From assembly GCA_965267435.1 (NCBI GenBank), contig OZ253960.1, positions 806,001 to 870,000 on the forward strand: 64,000 nt of DNA, written 5' to 3'. Under the pieces are notes generated by a model. That model was not told the DNA's origin, searched no databases, and saw only the letters and a list, made by a program, of their open reading frames with translations. The DNA comes from JAWPMT01 sp965267435. GTDB taxonomy: Bacteria; Bacteroidota; Bacteroidia; Cytophagales; Cyclobacteriaceae. The position numbers were made by a program, and so were the translations under genes. Positions 24,040 through 32,879 of the stretch are shown piece by piece (the stretch's first letter is position 1; each line of letters opens with the position of its first letter).

Positions 24040-26748
24040 ATGTGGCGACTTGTGATAGTTGGGGTGCTGCTTTTGGCAGTGTGTTGGGAATCTAAGGGTC
24101 AGGATATCCTAACAGTCGAAGTATCCGAGGATTTTCTTGGAGAGCCTCTTACCGCCGTATTCGAGGAGTTAGAGTCCAATCACGGAGCTCGCTTTTTCTA
24201 TCTTCCTGACTGGGTCAAGTCTTACGACGTCTCTGAGCGATTTATTGGTGGTTCCATCCAGGAAGTGCTCACACAGATATTTGCTGGCACAGATCTCACA
24301 TACCTGCAGATGTACCCGCAGGTTATTGTCATTGTGAAGGATCCCGAGCTGGCGATTCAGCGACGAGAGGTATTGCGGCAAGCGGCAGAGGAGGGTCTGG
24401 AGCTGGACCAACTGCAGATTGGGCAGGAGGAAGCCACAAAAGAAAATGGCCCTTACCAACTGCAGGGGCGGGTAGTTGACGAGGGAACAGGAGAGGGAGT
24501 GCCCTTTGCGTCCATTCGGATTGATGGCTCAGAAGTGGGCACGAACACAGATGAGAGCGGACTTTTTCAAATACAACTGACAGCCGGAGCACATCTGCTT
24601 GAAGTGCGGTTTGTAGAATATGATACCAAGGTGATCAGCCTTGATATTTACGAAGATGGCGAGATCAACGTCGTCCTTCAGAAGAAGTCCATCCTTCTGC
24701 AAGAGGTGTTGATCGTGGATGAAACAAGCAAGGAGGTGGCAACCAGAAGAATTGGTCAAACCCCAGTTCCTGTGATCGAAATGCGTCGAGCGCCGCCCTT
24801 CCTGGGTGAGGTGGACGTCGTGAAGCAAGTACAAAGGCTACCTGGTGTCACGACCGTAGGGGAGGTGGCAGCAGGTTTCAACGTCAGGGGAGGAAGTGTC
24901 GACCAGAACCTTATTCTCTATGATGGCGTGCCGACCTTCAACAGTGCCCACGCTTTTGGCTTCCTGTCGGCTTTCAATTCAGACGCACTGAGGGATGTTT
25001 CTTTGATGAAGGGGGGTATTCCCGCCATTTATGGGGGACGCACTTCTTCTGTGTTGGATATCCACTCCCGCGACGGGGACTATGAGAAGTGGCAGGCAAA
25101 AGTCGGAATAGGTCTGATCACGGCCAATGCTACCGCACACGGTCCACTAAAGAAAGACAAGTCTTCGTTACTCGCGTCTTTTCGGACGACCTACTCAGAC
25201 TGGCTTGTACGGTCAGTGCGGACGAATTATGCGGACCTCAGAGAAAGCTCGGTATCGTTTTTTGATGGGACGCTGAAGTTCTCCCAGCTTTTGAACAACA
25301 ACAGCAAACTCAGCGTCACGGGCTATGCCAGCCAGGATGAGTTTCAACTGATCGGGGATTCGACTTACCGCTGGGACAACTACATCATTTCTGGCAGGTT
25401 TGATCATGAATGGACGCCAGAGTGGTCTGGAGAATTTCAGCTGGGAGCCAGTTCTTTTGGGTACCAGGTGGTGAACGACGATTCTTTGACCGCCGCGGAC
25501 CTGTCATTTCGGATCACCTCATTGATGGCCAAGGCCAATATCCGTTATGAGCGCGCATTTCACCGCATGTCCATGGGCTGGGAACTGACGCATTATCGTT
25601 TCAATCCGGGCACACTGGAGCCCACCAGCGCGGAATCTGTCGCCCGTCCTGTTCAGATGGACAAGCAATACTCCATCGAAAGCGCCTGGTATTTCAGCGA
25701 CGAATGGAATCCACTGGACAGACTGACGATAGAGGCAGGCCTGCGGCTGCCACTATTTATGTCACTAGGTCCGGCCACCGTCAATTTGTATGAAGCCGGC
25801 CAGCCGATAGAGGTCGGCTCGACGGTTGATTCTGTGGAGTACGGCAACTTCGAGATCATAAAAACTTACTTCGGTTTGGAGCCAAGGTTATCGGCGAGAT
25901 GGATGTTGGACATTTCTTCCAGCCTCAAATTGGGCTACAATCGCATCAATCAGTTCCTGCATCTGGTGACGAATACGACCGCCGTGACGCCGGTTGATAT
26001 CTGGCAACCAAGCGGCTTCTATTTTGAACCTCAGCGATCTGATCAGATATCTTTTGGCTATTTCAAGGACTTTGCTGAGAGGAAGTACAACCTGTCGACG
26101 GAGGTGTTCCATAAGTGGTACAGCAATATTGTCGACTTCAAAGACGCCGCTCAATTGCTGCTCAATGATCACTTGGAGACGGAACTACTCCAGGGCAAGG
26201 GACAGTCCTATGGCTTCGAGTTTTCCTTTCAGAAGAATACGGGCAAGTTGACGGGGTCGGTCAACTACACTTTCTCCCGCGCTTTTCGGGAGTTCACTGG
26301 GAGTTCTATAGCAGAGTCTATCAATGATGGAGAGCGGTATCCGGCGAGTTTTGACATGCCTCACGCGCTTAACCTTTCCTGGAGGGTGGAATTATCCAAA
26401 CGTCATTTCTTCACCGGCCAGTTTACTTACCATACGGGAAGACCTGTAACGGTGCCTGTATCTGCCATCACGCTTGAAAACAGTACCGTCGCCTATTTTT
26501 CTGAGCGTAATCAATTTCGTATTCCCGATTACCACAGACTGGACGTGGCACTCGTCGTGGAGGGCAACCATAAAAGGGACAAACGCTGGGAAGGAACTTG
26601 GGTATTTTCGGTCTATAATGCCTACGCACGAAACAATCCGTACAGTGTATTTTTTAGGAGTGATGGGCAGGGGATTCCACAGCCGTACCAGTTATCAATC
26701 ATAGGGACGATCTTCCCCTCGGTGAGTTACAACATAAGGATCTTATGA
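24040..26748 (+). CDS. TonB-dependent receptor with STN and carboxypeptidase-like domains
   Basis: A 902-residue outer-membrane receptor. It has a signal peptide (to about residue 20), an STN domain (about 30-105: LGEPLTAVFEELESNHGARFFYLP), a carboxypeptidase-D regulatory-like domain (about 143-230), a plug (about 255-370: GVTTVGEVAAGFNVRGGSVDQNLILYDG) and a barrel. STN domains usually contact an anti-sigma factor, but no sigma or anti-sigma gene is adjacent, so regulation may be lost or encoded elsewhere. Its stop overlaps the DUF4249 start by four bases. Receptors paired with DUF4249 lipoproteins are frequent in Cytophagales and their ligand is unknown. Confidence 0.92.
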   Translation: MWRLVIVGVLLLAVCWESKGQDILTVEVSEDFLGEPLTAVFEELESNHGARFFYLPDWVKSYDVSERFIGGSIQEVLTQIFAGTDLTYLQMYPQVIVIVKDPELAIQRREVLRQAAEEGLELDQLQIGQEEATKENGPYQLQGRVVDEGTGEGVPFASIRIDGSEVGTNTDESGLFQIQLTAGAHLLEVRFVEYDTKVISLDIYEDGEINVVLQKKSILLQEVLIVDETSKEVATRRIGQTPVPVIEMRRAPPFLGEVDVVKQVQRLPGVTTVGEVAAGFNVRGGSVDQNLILYDGVPTFNSAHAFGFLSAFNSDALRDVSLMKGGIPAIYGGRTSSVLDIHSRDGDYEKWQAKVGIGLITANATAHGPLKKDKSSLLASFRTTYSDWLVRSVRTNYADLRESSVSFFDGTLKFSQLLNNNSKLSVTGYASQDEFQLIGDSTYRWDNYIISGRFDHEWTPEWSGEFQLGASSFGYQVVNDDSLTAADLSFRITSLMAKANIRYERAFHRMSMGWELTHYRFNPGTLEPTSAESVARPVQMDKQYSIESAWYFSDEWNPLDRLTIEAGLRLPLFMSLGPATVNLYEAGQPIEVGSTVDSVEYGNFEIIKTYFGLEPRLSARWMLDISSSLKLGYNRINQFLHLVTNTTAVTPVDIWQPSGFYFEPQRSDQISFGYFKDFAERKYNLSTEVFHKWYSNIVDFKDAAQLLLNDHLETELLQGKGQSYGFEFSFQKNTGKLTGSVNYTFSRAFREFTGSSIAESINDGERYPASFDMPHALNLSWRVELSKRHFFTGQFTYHTGRPVTVPVSAITLENSTVAYFSERNQFRIPDYHRLDVALVVEGNHKRDKRWEGTWVFSVYNAYARNNPYSVFFRSDGQGIPQPYQLSIIGTIFPSVSYNIRIL

Positions 26749-27884
26749 AGACAGTGGGTATAGTGATCAGACGTACATGGAGTTTGGCGATGATGGCCAT
26801 TGTTGGGGGGTGCATTGCGGAAATCGACTTTCCAGTGCCGGATGCTGAAGATCAGATTGTCATTCAAGGGATGATCTCTACGGACCCTGGGCCGTACGAA
26901 GTGACTGTCAATACTGCACTGGCGCTGGATGATAGTACAGCGATTGCCCGCCCTATATCCAATAGCACAATCAAGTTGTACGATGATTTGGGGGCGTGCG
27001 AGGATTTTCGTGAGGTGGAGCCCGGTGTTTACGAGACAGTCGGATCGATGAGGGGAGAAGTCGGTCGCACCTATTACATCACTGTGGAACTATCAGATGG
27101 CCGTGTGTTTGAATCCGAACCCGACATCATCAGACCGGTTGGGTCCATTATGGAGATCAAGCCAGAGTACGAGGAAAGGACTTCAAACGAGGAGTTTGGC
27201 GAGATAAGGGCCGATGTGTTCAATATTTTTGTCGACTCTGATGGAGGTGAGCAAACCAACAACTTTGTCCGATGGAGGTACACGGGCATTTATCGGATTG
27301 ACACAGAGCCGAAGTTTCGAATGGCTTGGGAGAGAGGGTATCGCCCCTGGAAGGATCCACCCCCCTGCAGCGGATATATTGTAGTGCCCGGACCTGAGAA
27401 TAGTGGCGGACTCCTGGAAGAGGTGGGGCCTTGCGAATGCTGTTCATGCTGGGTGCATGAGTACGAAGAGATGCCTCAGCTTTCTGACAATCAGTTTGTC
27501 ACTGACAATCAATTCAGAAATGTAAAAGTCGGGGAGGTGGCAATCACGAGGAACGCCTTTCATGACAAGTTCATGGTTCAGGTGGAGCAGATGAGTCTCT
27601 CGCGGACAGCCTACGATTACTATCAGCAACTGCGCTCACAAATCCAGGGTTCTATAAGCATCTTCCAGCCCCCAGCTGGGGAGATTATAGGGAATATCAC
27701 GGCGACGAACAATGAGAGCTTGGTCGTGGGTCTGTTTTTAACCACGTCTGTAGATACAGAAACGATCTTCCTAACGGCCGAGGACGTTCCGTACCCGCTG
27801 TCGGTAATGGACTACTATACCGACGACTGTCGTCTCTTCACTGAAAACGCATTCAACGAAAGGCCTGATCGGTGGGAAAACTAG
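26745..27884 (+). CDS. DUF4249 domain lipoprotein
   Basis: A 379-residue surface lipoprotein. The signal ends in the lipobox V-G-G-C (residues 20-23). The DUF4249 domain starts with I-V-I-Q-G-M-I-S-T-D-P-G-P-Y-E-V-T-V, and two beta-sandwich parts follow. A cysteine cluster in the second half (VGPCECCSCW) is unusually dense and may form disulfides or bind metal. The start overlaps the TonB receptor stop (ATGA), and its end overlaps the next gene, so the three genes are one operon. By analogy with SusD it may be the surface ligand-binding partner of the receptor; that role is an inference. Confidence 0.9.
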   Translation: MKTVGIVIRRTWSLAMMAIVGGCIAEIDFPVPDAEDQIVIQGMISTDPGPYEVTVNTALALDDSTAIARPISNSTIKLYDDLGACEDFREVEPGVYETVGSMRGEVGRTYYITVELSDGRVFESEPDIIRPVGSIMEIKPEYEERTSNEEFGEIRADVFNIFVDSDGGEQTNNFVRWRYTGIYRIDTEPKFRMAWERGYRPWKDPPPCSGYIVVPGPENSGGLLEEVGPCECCSCWVHEYEEMPQLSDNQFVTDNQFRNVKVGEVAITRNAFHDKFMVQVEQMSLSRTAYDYYQQLRSQIQGSISIFQPPAGEIIGNITATNNESLVVGLFLTTSVDTETIFLTAEDVPYPLSVMDYYTDDCRLFTENAFNERPDRWEN

Positions 27885-30148
27885 CTGTCTGCATGTTTTG
27901 GACGCTGACGTTGACGGTCAGTATTTGCCAGGCACAGCACCTCCCGGACCTTTTAGAGGAACAGTATGAGGGCTACTATGGCAACGGACCTAACCTTCGA
28001 GTGGAGCTGATGCTCAATCAGACGAAGTATGCACCGGGCGATACCCTATGGTTGCAGGCCTATCTGATCGATGGTGGCCTCATGTCTTCATCCGGTAAGC
28101 AAATTCTTGAAGTGAATTTGGTGGATCACCGAGGCCAATCGCGACAACAGATCCGGTTCATGACTAAGGACGGTCTAGGCAGTAATCAGATGGTGCTTTC
28201 TGACGATCTTGAAGCCGGCTATTACTTGATTACAGCGCACTTTCCTTTCACCGGTGCAGAGCAGGGGCATATACTCTTTCAGCGCGAAGTGGCGATCGTC
28301 TCGGATAAAGTCCTACGTCCGATACGAAATAGCATCCAGGTAGCTGTGGAGGGTGGTTCGCTCGTGGCAGGTGTCAGCAACACAGTTGTGGTCAAGACTG
28401 ATCTTGCTCTGGATTCACTGCTCTTGAAGAGGTCCGGGAGTGTGATCCTGACCGTTCCTGTCCTGGATGGTTGGTCACGATTTTCATTTACCCCCGAGCG
28501 GGGGGATACTTACCTTCTCCAAACGTCAGATGGTCTCTCTAGGGCGAACCTGCCTGTGGTGTCAAACGATGGTATTGCCCTTGGCAGGCTTACGAGTGAA
28601 GAGGGCGAGGGCGCAACCTTTGAAATGAGGATACCTCCGGAGTCCTCTTTCCGAGGTCAACGGTTGATAGGCATCGTCACCTCTGGGGGCGAGGTCGTCC
28701 ATTCCGTCACCATGGATGTTTTAGAGGACGATTGGCGGTTGGTAGTCCCCGCCGGAGCCTTACCTCCCGGTAGTTCGGAGCTATCCGTCTTTGACTCGGA
28801 TGGCAGAGTGATGGCCCAGCGGAGGTTTGAAAATGGCCAAAAGGTGGTGGCTGATTTAAGGACGGAAGGGGGTACGTTTTTGTCGGGGGAAAAAGTCACG
28901 ATCGATATCTCGCTCAACTCTGAGGAAGGAGTGGCTTTGTCAGGAAATGCCACGTTGAGAATATTGAATCGGTCCGTTCTATCACGTGGTTCTTATCCAA
29001 ACGGTGACGCTACGTGGGGATCCCTGGACACAAGCACCGATCCCAAAATTCGCGACATGGCGCTGGTCTTAGTCGGAGCTGAAGAAGACTGGGATCAGAT
29101 GCGCGTGGGCAAGGAGCCTGGATGGCCTCGCCGAGGTAGCAGCAGGATCCGTCTGGAGGGTCATCCTACTTTGCATGGACTGAGACTACCAAGGGATACT
29201 AAGCTGACGATCTATCTTCAGCGCCACAATTGGCCTTATCCTGGCCTGGTGGAACCGGACGGCTCCATCTCATTGTCGGTACCTGATTTCTATGGGGACG
29301 AAGACCTGTTCTACCTGACGGAGTTTAGTGGATCCATTCGATCAGACCTAACAATTGCCTGGGACCAGTCATCGATATCCTGGCCACGAGCACCCGAGGC
29401 TACGGCAGGCGACGCGCCAGATAACTACGCGATCTTTTACGGCAAGCGCCAACTCATCCGCAGGTCGTATGTGGTCTTTACCAACAGCAATTTTGTGCCG
29501 ACTGAACCAGCGGCGCTAACGCCCAGACCACTGGAGGAAGTTGTCAACAAGTACGATCAGGTATATGATTTGGATGACTACGTGTCGTTCCAGTCCATGG
29601 AGGAAGTGGTGAAGGCGATTATCAGGCCTTTGACACATGCAAGGGTCGGCGGTCAGAGCGTGGTGAAATTCAAGTATCTCCGGGATCCCCCGACGGGCAA
29701 CCCATTGTACTTCATAGATGGCCACGCTACTTTGGATACCGAGCATTTTCTATCATTGCCGACGTCGGATATTAAGACGATCAGCATCGTGAAGGATTAT
29801 CGCAAAATCAGCCGACTGGGTTTGATAGGACGAAATGGCATCGTCGTGGTCGATAGTAAGTCCGGAAGTCTGGGAGAGGCTCTGATGAACGAAGAGACCA
29901 ATATTCGTGGGTTGAACGCAGCTATATCTTTTCCTGCACTGAGTGGGAGGCAGTCAGCGATTCCGGAATTCCGTTCTACGATCTTTTGGGCCCCGGAGGT
30001 GCCAATCAATGGAGGCAAGGGTACTATCGAATTCTTCTTGTCGGACGATATCGGTGAAATGGATGTGATCCTGGAGGGGTATACGGTTGACGGCAGCTAC
30101 TTTCGAGAATCTGTTCTGCTCAATGTGTTGCCCGCTAATGGCGACTAA
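27872..30148 (+). CDS. MG2-like exported protein with C-terminal TonB-plug-like domain
   Basis: A 758-residue exported protein with a GTG start at 27872 inside the DUF4249 gene (ATG at 27893 is an alternative). A signal peptide is followed by a macroglobulin-like MG2 domain (about 45-140: LMLNQTKYAPGDTLWLQAYL), then beta-sandwich repeats to about 600. The region about 610-690 resembles a SusC-type plug: GNPLYFIDGHATL, then SDIKTISIVKDY, then GRNGIVVVDSKSG. No barrel follows, only about 70 more residues of beta structure. The plug-like part could dock to the barrel of the 24040 receptor or to a related protein. The gene is the third in the receptor operon. Confidence 0.85.
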   Translation: MGKLAVCMFWTLTLTVSICQAQHLPDLLEEQYEGYYGNGPNLRVELMLNQTKYAPGDTLWLQAYLIDGGLMSSSGKQILEVNLVDHRGQSRQQIRFMTKDGLGSNQMVLSDDLEAGYYLITAHFPFTGAEQGHILFQREVAIVSDKVLRPIRNSIQVAVEGGSLVAGVSNTVVVKTDLALDSLLLKRSGSVILTVPVLDGWSRFSFTPERGDTYLLQTSDGLSRANLPVVSNDGIALGRLTSEEGEGATFEMRIPPESSFRGQRLIGIVTSGGEVVHSVTMDVLEDDWRLVVPAGALPPGSSELSVFDSDGRVMAQRRFENGQKVVADLRTEGGTFLSGEKVTIDISLNSEEGVALSGNATLRILNRSVLSRGSYPNGDATWGSLDTSTDPKIRDMALVLVGAEEDWDQMRVGKEPGWPRRGSSRIRLEGHPTLHGLRLPRDTKLTIYLQRHNWPYPGLVEPDGSISLSVPDFYGDEDLFYLTEFSGSIRSDLTIAWDQSSISWPRAPEATAGDAPDNYAIFYGKRQLIRRSYVVFTNSNFVPTEPAALTPRPLEEVVNKYDQVYDLDDYVSFQSMEEVVKAIIRPLTHARVGGQSVVKFKYLRDPPTGNPLYFIDGHATLDTEHFLSLPTSDIKTISIVKDYRKISRLGLIGRNGIVVVDSKSGSLGEALMNEETNIRGLNAAISFPALSGRQSAIPEFRSTIFWAPEVPINGGKGTIEFFLSDDIGEMDVILEGYTVDGSYFRESVLLNVLPANGD

Positions 30149-30177
30149 AAAAACCCGGGGCATAAGGAACCCCGGGT
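30147..30177 (-). terminator. Intrinsic terminator shared by convergent genes
   Basis: Arms 30153-30160 and 30170-30177 make a perfect 8-bp GC-rich stem (ACCCGGGG with CCCCGGGT) around a 9-nt loop. On the minus strand seven T residues follow (complement of 30147-30153). It begins at the stop of the plus-strand operon and lies 37 nt beyond the HYR-protein stop. It should work best for the minus-strand gene. Confidence 0.82.
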
Positions 30178-30213
30178 ATAGTGTCATTGGGTGACGATAA
30201 ACGAAACCAATTG

Positions 30214-32091
30214 TTAATCTTCGGAATCCTGACCGGCAAGTGATACTTTTCGACCAGAGGTGCCACATCCATCGACAATGTAGGTTGCTCCGTCATCCAC
30301 TGCAGTGCCATTCACACTTTTGGGGACGTAGACAAGCATTTTCCCTACTACCGTATTATCCACCCCAACCTTGATCGTATAAACTCTTCCGTTGCCTGAG
30401 CCCTGTCGCTCAGATCGAAGGTCCACTCTCTGGCAGTCCGTAACAACAATATCATCGATAGTGTTGCCATCTCCAGAGCCGTTTTCCGGTTCGTCGCTTG
30501 TGACCTCGAGGATCTGTAGATCATTCTCAGTGAACCCTGGACAACTGCTGGCGATAGACTGTACGAGCCCTGACACACTCACGGATTGATATTTGTGATT
30601 GGGTGGCCATAGCGTCATTTCTACAGGGGGTACGATATCGCCCTCCACGGTTACGGAGGCCGAGCAGGTGCTTTCATTGCCACCATTATCGATCACAAAA
30701 AGCTGAACGGAATTGACCCCGAGATCAGTACAAGTGAAGCTGGACGGAGTGACGTACAGATTGGCAATTCCACAATTGTCGCTGCTGCCATTGTCGATGT
30801 CTGCAGCGGTGACAGTTGCAATTCCTGAAGCATCCAACTGAACAGTGATGTCCTTACATGAAGCCACGGGTGGCGTATTCTCTACGACCGTGACCTGCGC
30901 CTTGCATTCACTCGTGATGTCACTGCCGTCCGTCACCGTCAGTGTCACCTGCATCGGATAGCCAAGATTTGTACAGTCGAAAGAGCTAATGTCCAATTCG
31001 CTCGTAATAGGTCCACAGTTGTCGGTGCTTCCGTTGTCAATGTCGGCGGCAGTAATGGAGGCAGTACCTGAGGCATCCAGCTCCACAGTGATGTCCTGGC
31101 AGACGGGCTCTGGCGGTACGTTGTCTTCAACAGTCACCATAGCTTGGCAGGTACTGACATTGCTACTGTTGTCAGTGAGTGTGAGTGTCACCTGTTTCGG
31201 AGTGCCGACACTGCTGCAGTCAAAGGAACTGATGTCGATCGTGCTACTCGCAATGCCGCAGTTGTCGCTGCTACCGTCGTCTATGTCGGAGGCGCTGATA
31301 TTGGCAACACCCGAGGCATCCAACTGGATCGTGAGGTCTTGACAGGAGATCATAGGAGGAGTGACATCTGCGAGGCAGGGATCCTCATCGGCTTCCTCGA
31401 ATATCATGATATCGTCCATTGCAAAGTCTTCACCACTACCGTTCATACTTATCGCTATGCGTAGCGTCAATAAACTGCCTTCCTCGGGAATCGGTCTGGT
31501 GTACGTGGTCGCCGCCGTACCCAGTTGGGGTCCGTCGCCGATGCCATCGAAATCGGTGTCTTCGCGAAAAAAGTCGCTGAAAGCCCCGCCTCTAAGGGAA
31601 AGAATCAGATCTTCTTCTCCACCATCTATGGAGACAAAGACATCGATAAAATCCGGAATGTCAATACTAAAAGAATTGTCCTCTGCCAACAAGGCAGAAA
31701 ATTGGAGGTCTTCCAGCCCTGAAATGTCGATGTTGTTGAAAATGAGCGACACAGGCAGGGAAAGTCCACCCTCAGGTGCATCCAGGTCCTGTCCGGTCAG
31801 GAAGTTGCCCTGAGTGGCAAAACCCACATAATCCCCTTGAATACTGGGTACGGGTCCTGCGCCAAAGTCGCTACTGTTCACAGGGTCTGCTTCATTGTAT
31901 ATGCCGAAATAGTCATTGGATCCATCAGAGAAGAAAGACCCTCCCTGGATGGTGAACTGGCTTGTATTGTCAAAGGTCTCGTGGAGACGGATTTCCTGGC
32001 CCTTGGCCAAATGAAAAAAGAAGAATATACAGCAGCTTGCGACTGCTTTGAAATGACGGAGCTCTATCGCCCCAAAAGAATGGGTGTCCAT
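30214..32091 (-). CDS. HYR-like repeat secreted protein
   Basis: A 625-residue exported protein. The N-terminus (about 1-31) has a hydrophobic stretch (CIFFFFHLAKGQ) consistent with export. Residues 33-235 form a jelly-roll or laminin-G-like domain with acidic calcium-type loops. Three repeats of about 80 residues follow (243-484), each with Q-L-D-A-S-G-x-A and D-I-D-x-G-S-x-D-N-C-G, matching HYR-like domains. The C-terminal region includes LWPPNHKYQSVSV, a motif frequent in this protein class. No clear T9SS sorting domain is present at the end. It probably works in surface adhesion. A 9-bp inverted repeat lies 34-63 nt upstream of its start. Confidence 0.85.
   Translation of the reverse strand: MDTHSFGAIELRHFKAVASCCIFFFFHLAKGQEIRLHETFDNTSQFTIQGGSFFSDGSNDYFGIYNEADPVNSSDFGAGPVPSIQGDYVGFATQGNFLTGQDLDAPEGGLSLPVSLIFNNIDISGLEDLQFSALLAEDNSFSIDIPDFIDVFVSIDGGEEDLILSLRGGAFSDFFREDTDFDGIGDGPQLGTAATTYTRPIPEEGSLLTLRIAISMNGSGEDFAMDDIMIFEEADEDPCLADVTPPMISCQDLTIQLDASGVANISASDIDDGSSDNCGIASSTIDISSFDCSSVGTPKQVTLTLTDNSSNVSTCQAMVTVEDNVPPEPVCQDITVELDASGTASITAADIDNGSTDNCGPITSELDISSFDCTNLGYPMQVTLTVTDGSDITSECKAQVTVVENTPPVASCKDITVQLDASGIATVTAADIDNGSSDNCGIANLYVTPSSFTCTDLGVNSVQLFVIDNGGNESTCSASVTVEGDIVPPVEMTLWPPNHKYQSVSVSGLVQSIASSCPGFTENDLQILEVTSDEPENGSGDGNTIDDIVVTDCQRVDLRSERQGSGNGRVYTIKVGVDNTVVGKMLVYVPKSVNGTAVDDGATYIVDGCGTSGRKVSLAGQDSED
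30640..31365 (-). repeat. Three tandem HYR-like domain repeats
   Basis: Three in-frame units of about 81 codons within the HYR-like protein (residues 243-323, 324-403 and 404-484). Each starts with P-P and a Cys, and contains Q-L-D-A-S-G or E-L-D-A-S-G, then D-N-C-G, then a distal cysteine. Spacing is constant, so they arose by internal duplication; they have diverged at the DNA level. Confidence 0.8.
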
Positions 32092-32124
32092 GGTTTCAGT
32101 GAGTAATAGTTGATAATTTGGTTC

Positions 32125-32154
32125 TTAACGGTTTAATATACTCATAACCGTTAA
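32125..32154. promoter_or_regulatory. Inverted repeat, possible operator
   Basis: TTAACGGTT (32125-32133) and AACCGTTAA (32146-32154) form a perfect 9-bp inverted repeat around 12 nt. It sits 34-63 nt upstream of the HYR-like protein start (32091). It may be a regulator binding site or a weak hairpin at the 5' edge of the candidate RNA described next. Confidence 0.4.
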
Positions 32155-32189
32155 AGGCACCCTATTCCTTTCAATGAGTTGGGATTATG

Positions 32190-32325
32190 GGCGACAGAGC
32201 CGGCTGCGATTGCATGATGCCGGCAGGAGGTGACCTCAAGACGACGGCCCAACCTGTTGGGCAAGGGGGGAGAGTGTGAAATGAAACAGTCCTCTCCGAG
32301 AGGACTGTTCTATTGTGGTTTTTTG
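32190..32325 (+). ncRNA. Candidate structured noncoding RNA ending in an intrinsic terminator
   Basis: This non-coding stretch is unusually rich in clean hairpins on the plus strand. At 32199-32224 GCCGGC pairs with GCCGGC, enclosing TGC-gatt-GCA with a 4-nt bulge. At 32247-32262 GCCCAA pairs with TTGGGC around CCTG. At 32285-32309 an 11-bp stem (AACAGTCCTCT with AGAGGACTGTT) is followed by GTGGTTTTTTG, a terminator-like end. No coding frame of note exists here, and it lies between two minus-strand genes in a 249-nt gap. I recognise no known RNA family (not tmRNA, SRP RNA or RNase P). The 5' end is unknown. Confidence 0.42.
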
Positions 32326-32340
32326 TTGGATCGTTGTCGA

Positions 32341-32751
32341 TTAATCTCTGCCGAGCATCACTCCGATCACACCGCCGGTTACGCCAAACATGACAGCGCC
32401 CACAAGGGGGTCAACAAGCGCGCCAGTGAGAGTCATCATGTCCGAAGTTCCATACATTGTCAAATTCATGCCCAGGCTCAACAGCAAGCCAATGGTTGCC
32501 CCGGCTTTTAATCCCCCGGCGAACGTCTTCACTCCGGCCCAATTGCCCAGGATGTAGACGAGCAAATAGCATATGAAGAGATTTCCAAGGATCAATGCCC
32601 ACCAGATCATGCCGTCCTCCGGTCTCATCACGCTGGTAGTACTCTGGCCTTGGAAAAAATCCATCAACAAGGCGCCATAGAGCAGCCATCCAAGGATAAA
32701 ATACACGACGAAGCCCACCAACGTCGCTGTTATTCTAGTCTTTGCACTCAT
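32341..32751 (-). CDS. Small four-helix membrane protein
   Basis: A 136-residue protein with four hydrophobic segments (about 8-30, 48-70, 80-98 and 108-134). It begins MSAKTRITATLVGFVVYFILGWLLYG. The Gly-rich last segment (VDPLVGAVMFGVTGGVIGVMLG) and general layout resemble DUF1761-type proteins, but I cannot confirm this. A promoter-like TTG-N18-TATTTTG lies upstream on the minus strand (about 32806-32834). It is a single gene and its function is unknown. Confidence 0.78.
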   Translation of the reverse strand: MSAKTRITATLVGFVVYFILGWLLYGALLMDFFQGQSTTSVMRPEDGMIWWALILGNLFICYLLVYILGNWAGVKTFAGGLKAGATIGLLLSLGMNLTMYGTSDMMTLTGALVDPLVGAVMFGVTGGVIGVMLGRD

Positions 32752-32879
32752 AAAAAATCAGGTTTAGGTTCATCCCTAAATCTAATCAATCTGCGACAAA
32801 ATAGGCTGACGCAAATGATTGCAAGTCAATGGCTTATAACGCACCAATTTCGGCGATTGGTTATACCCCAGTCTGTGAT

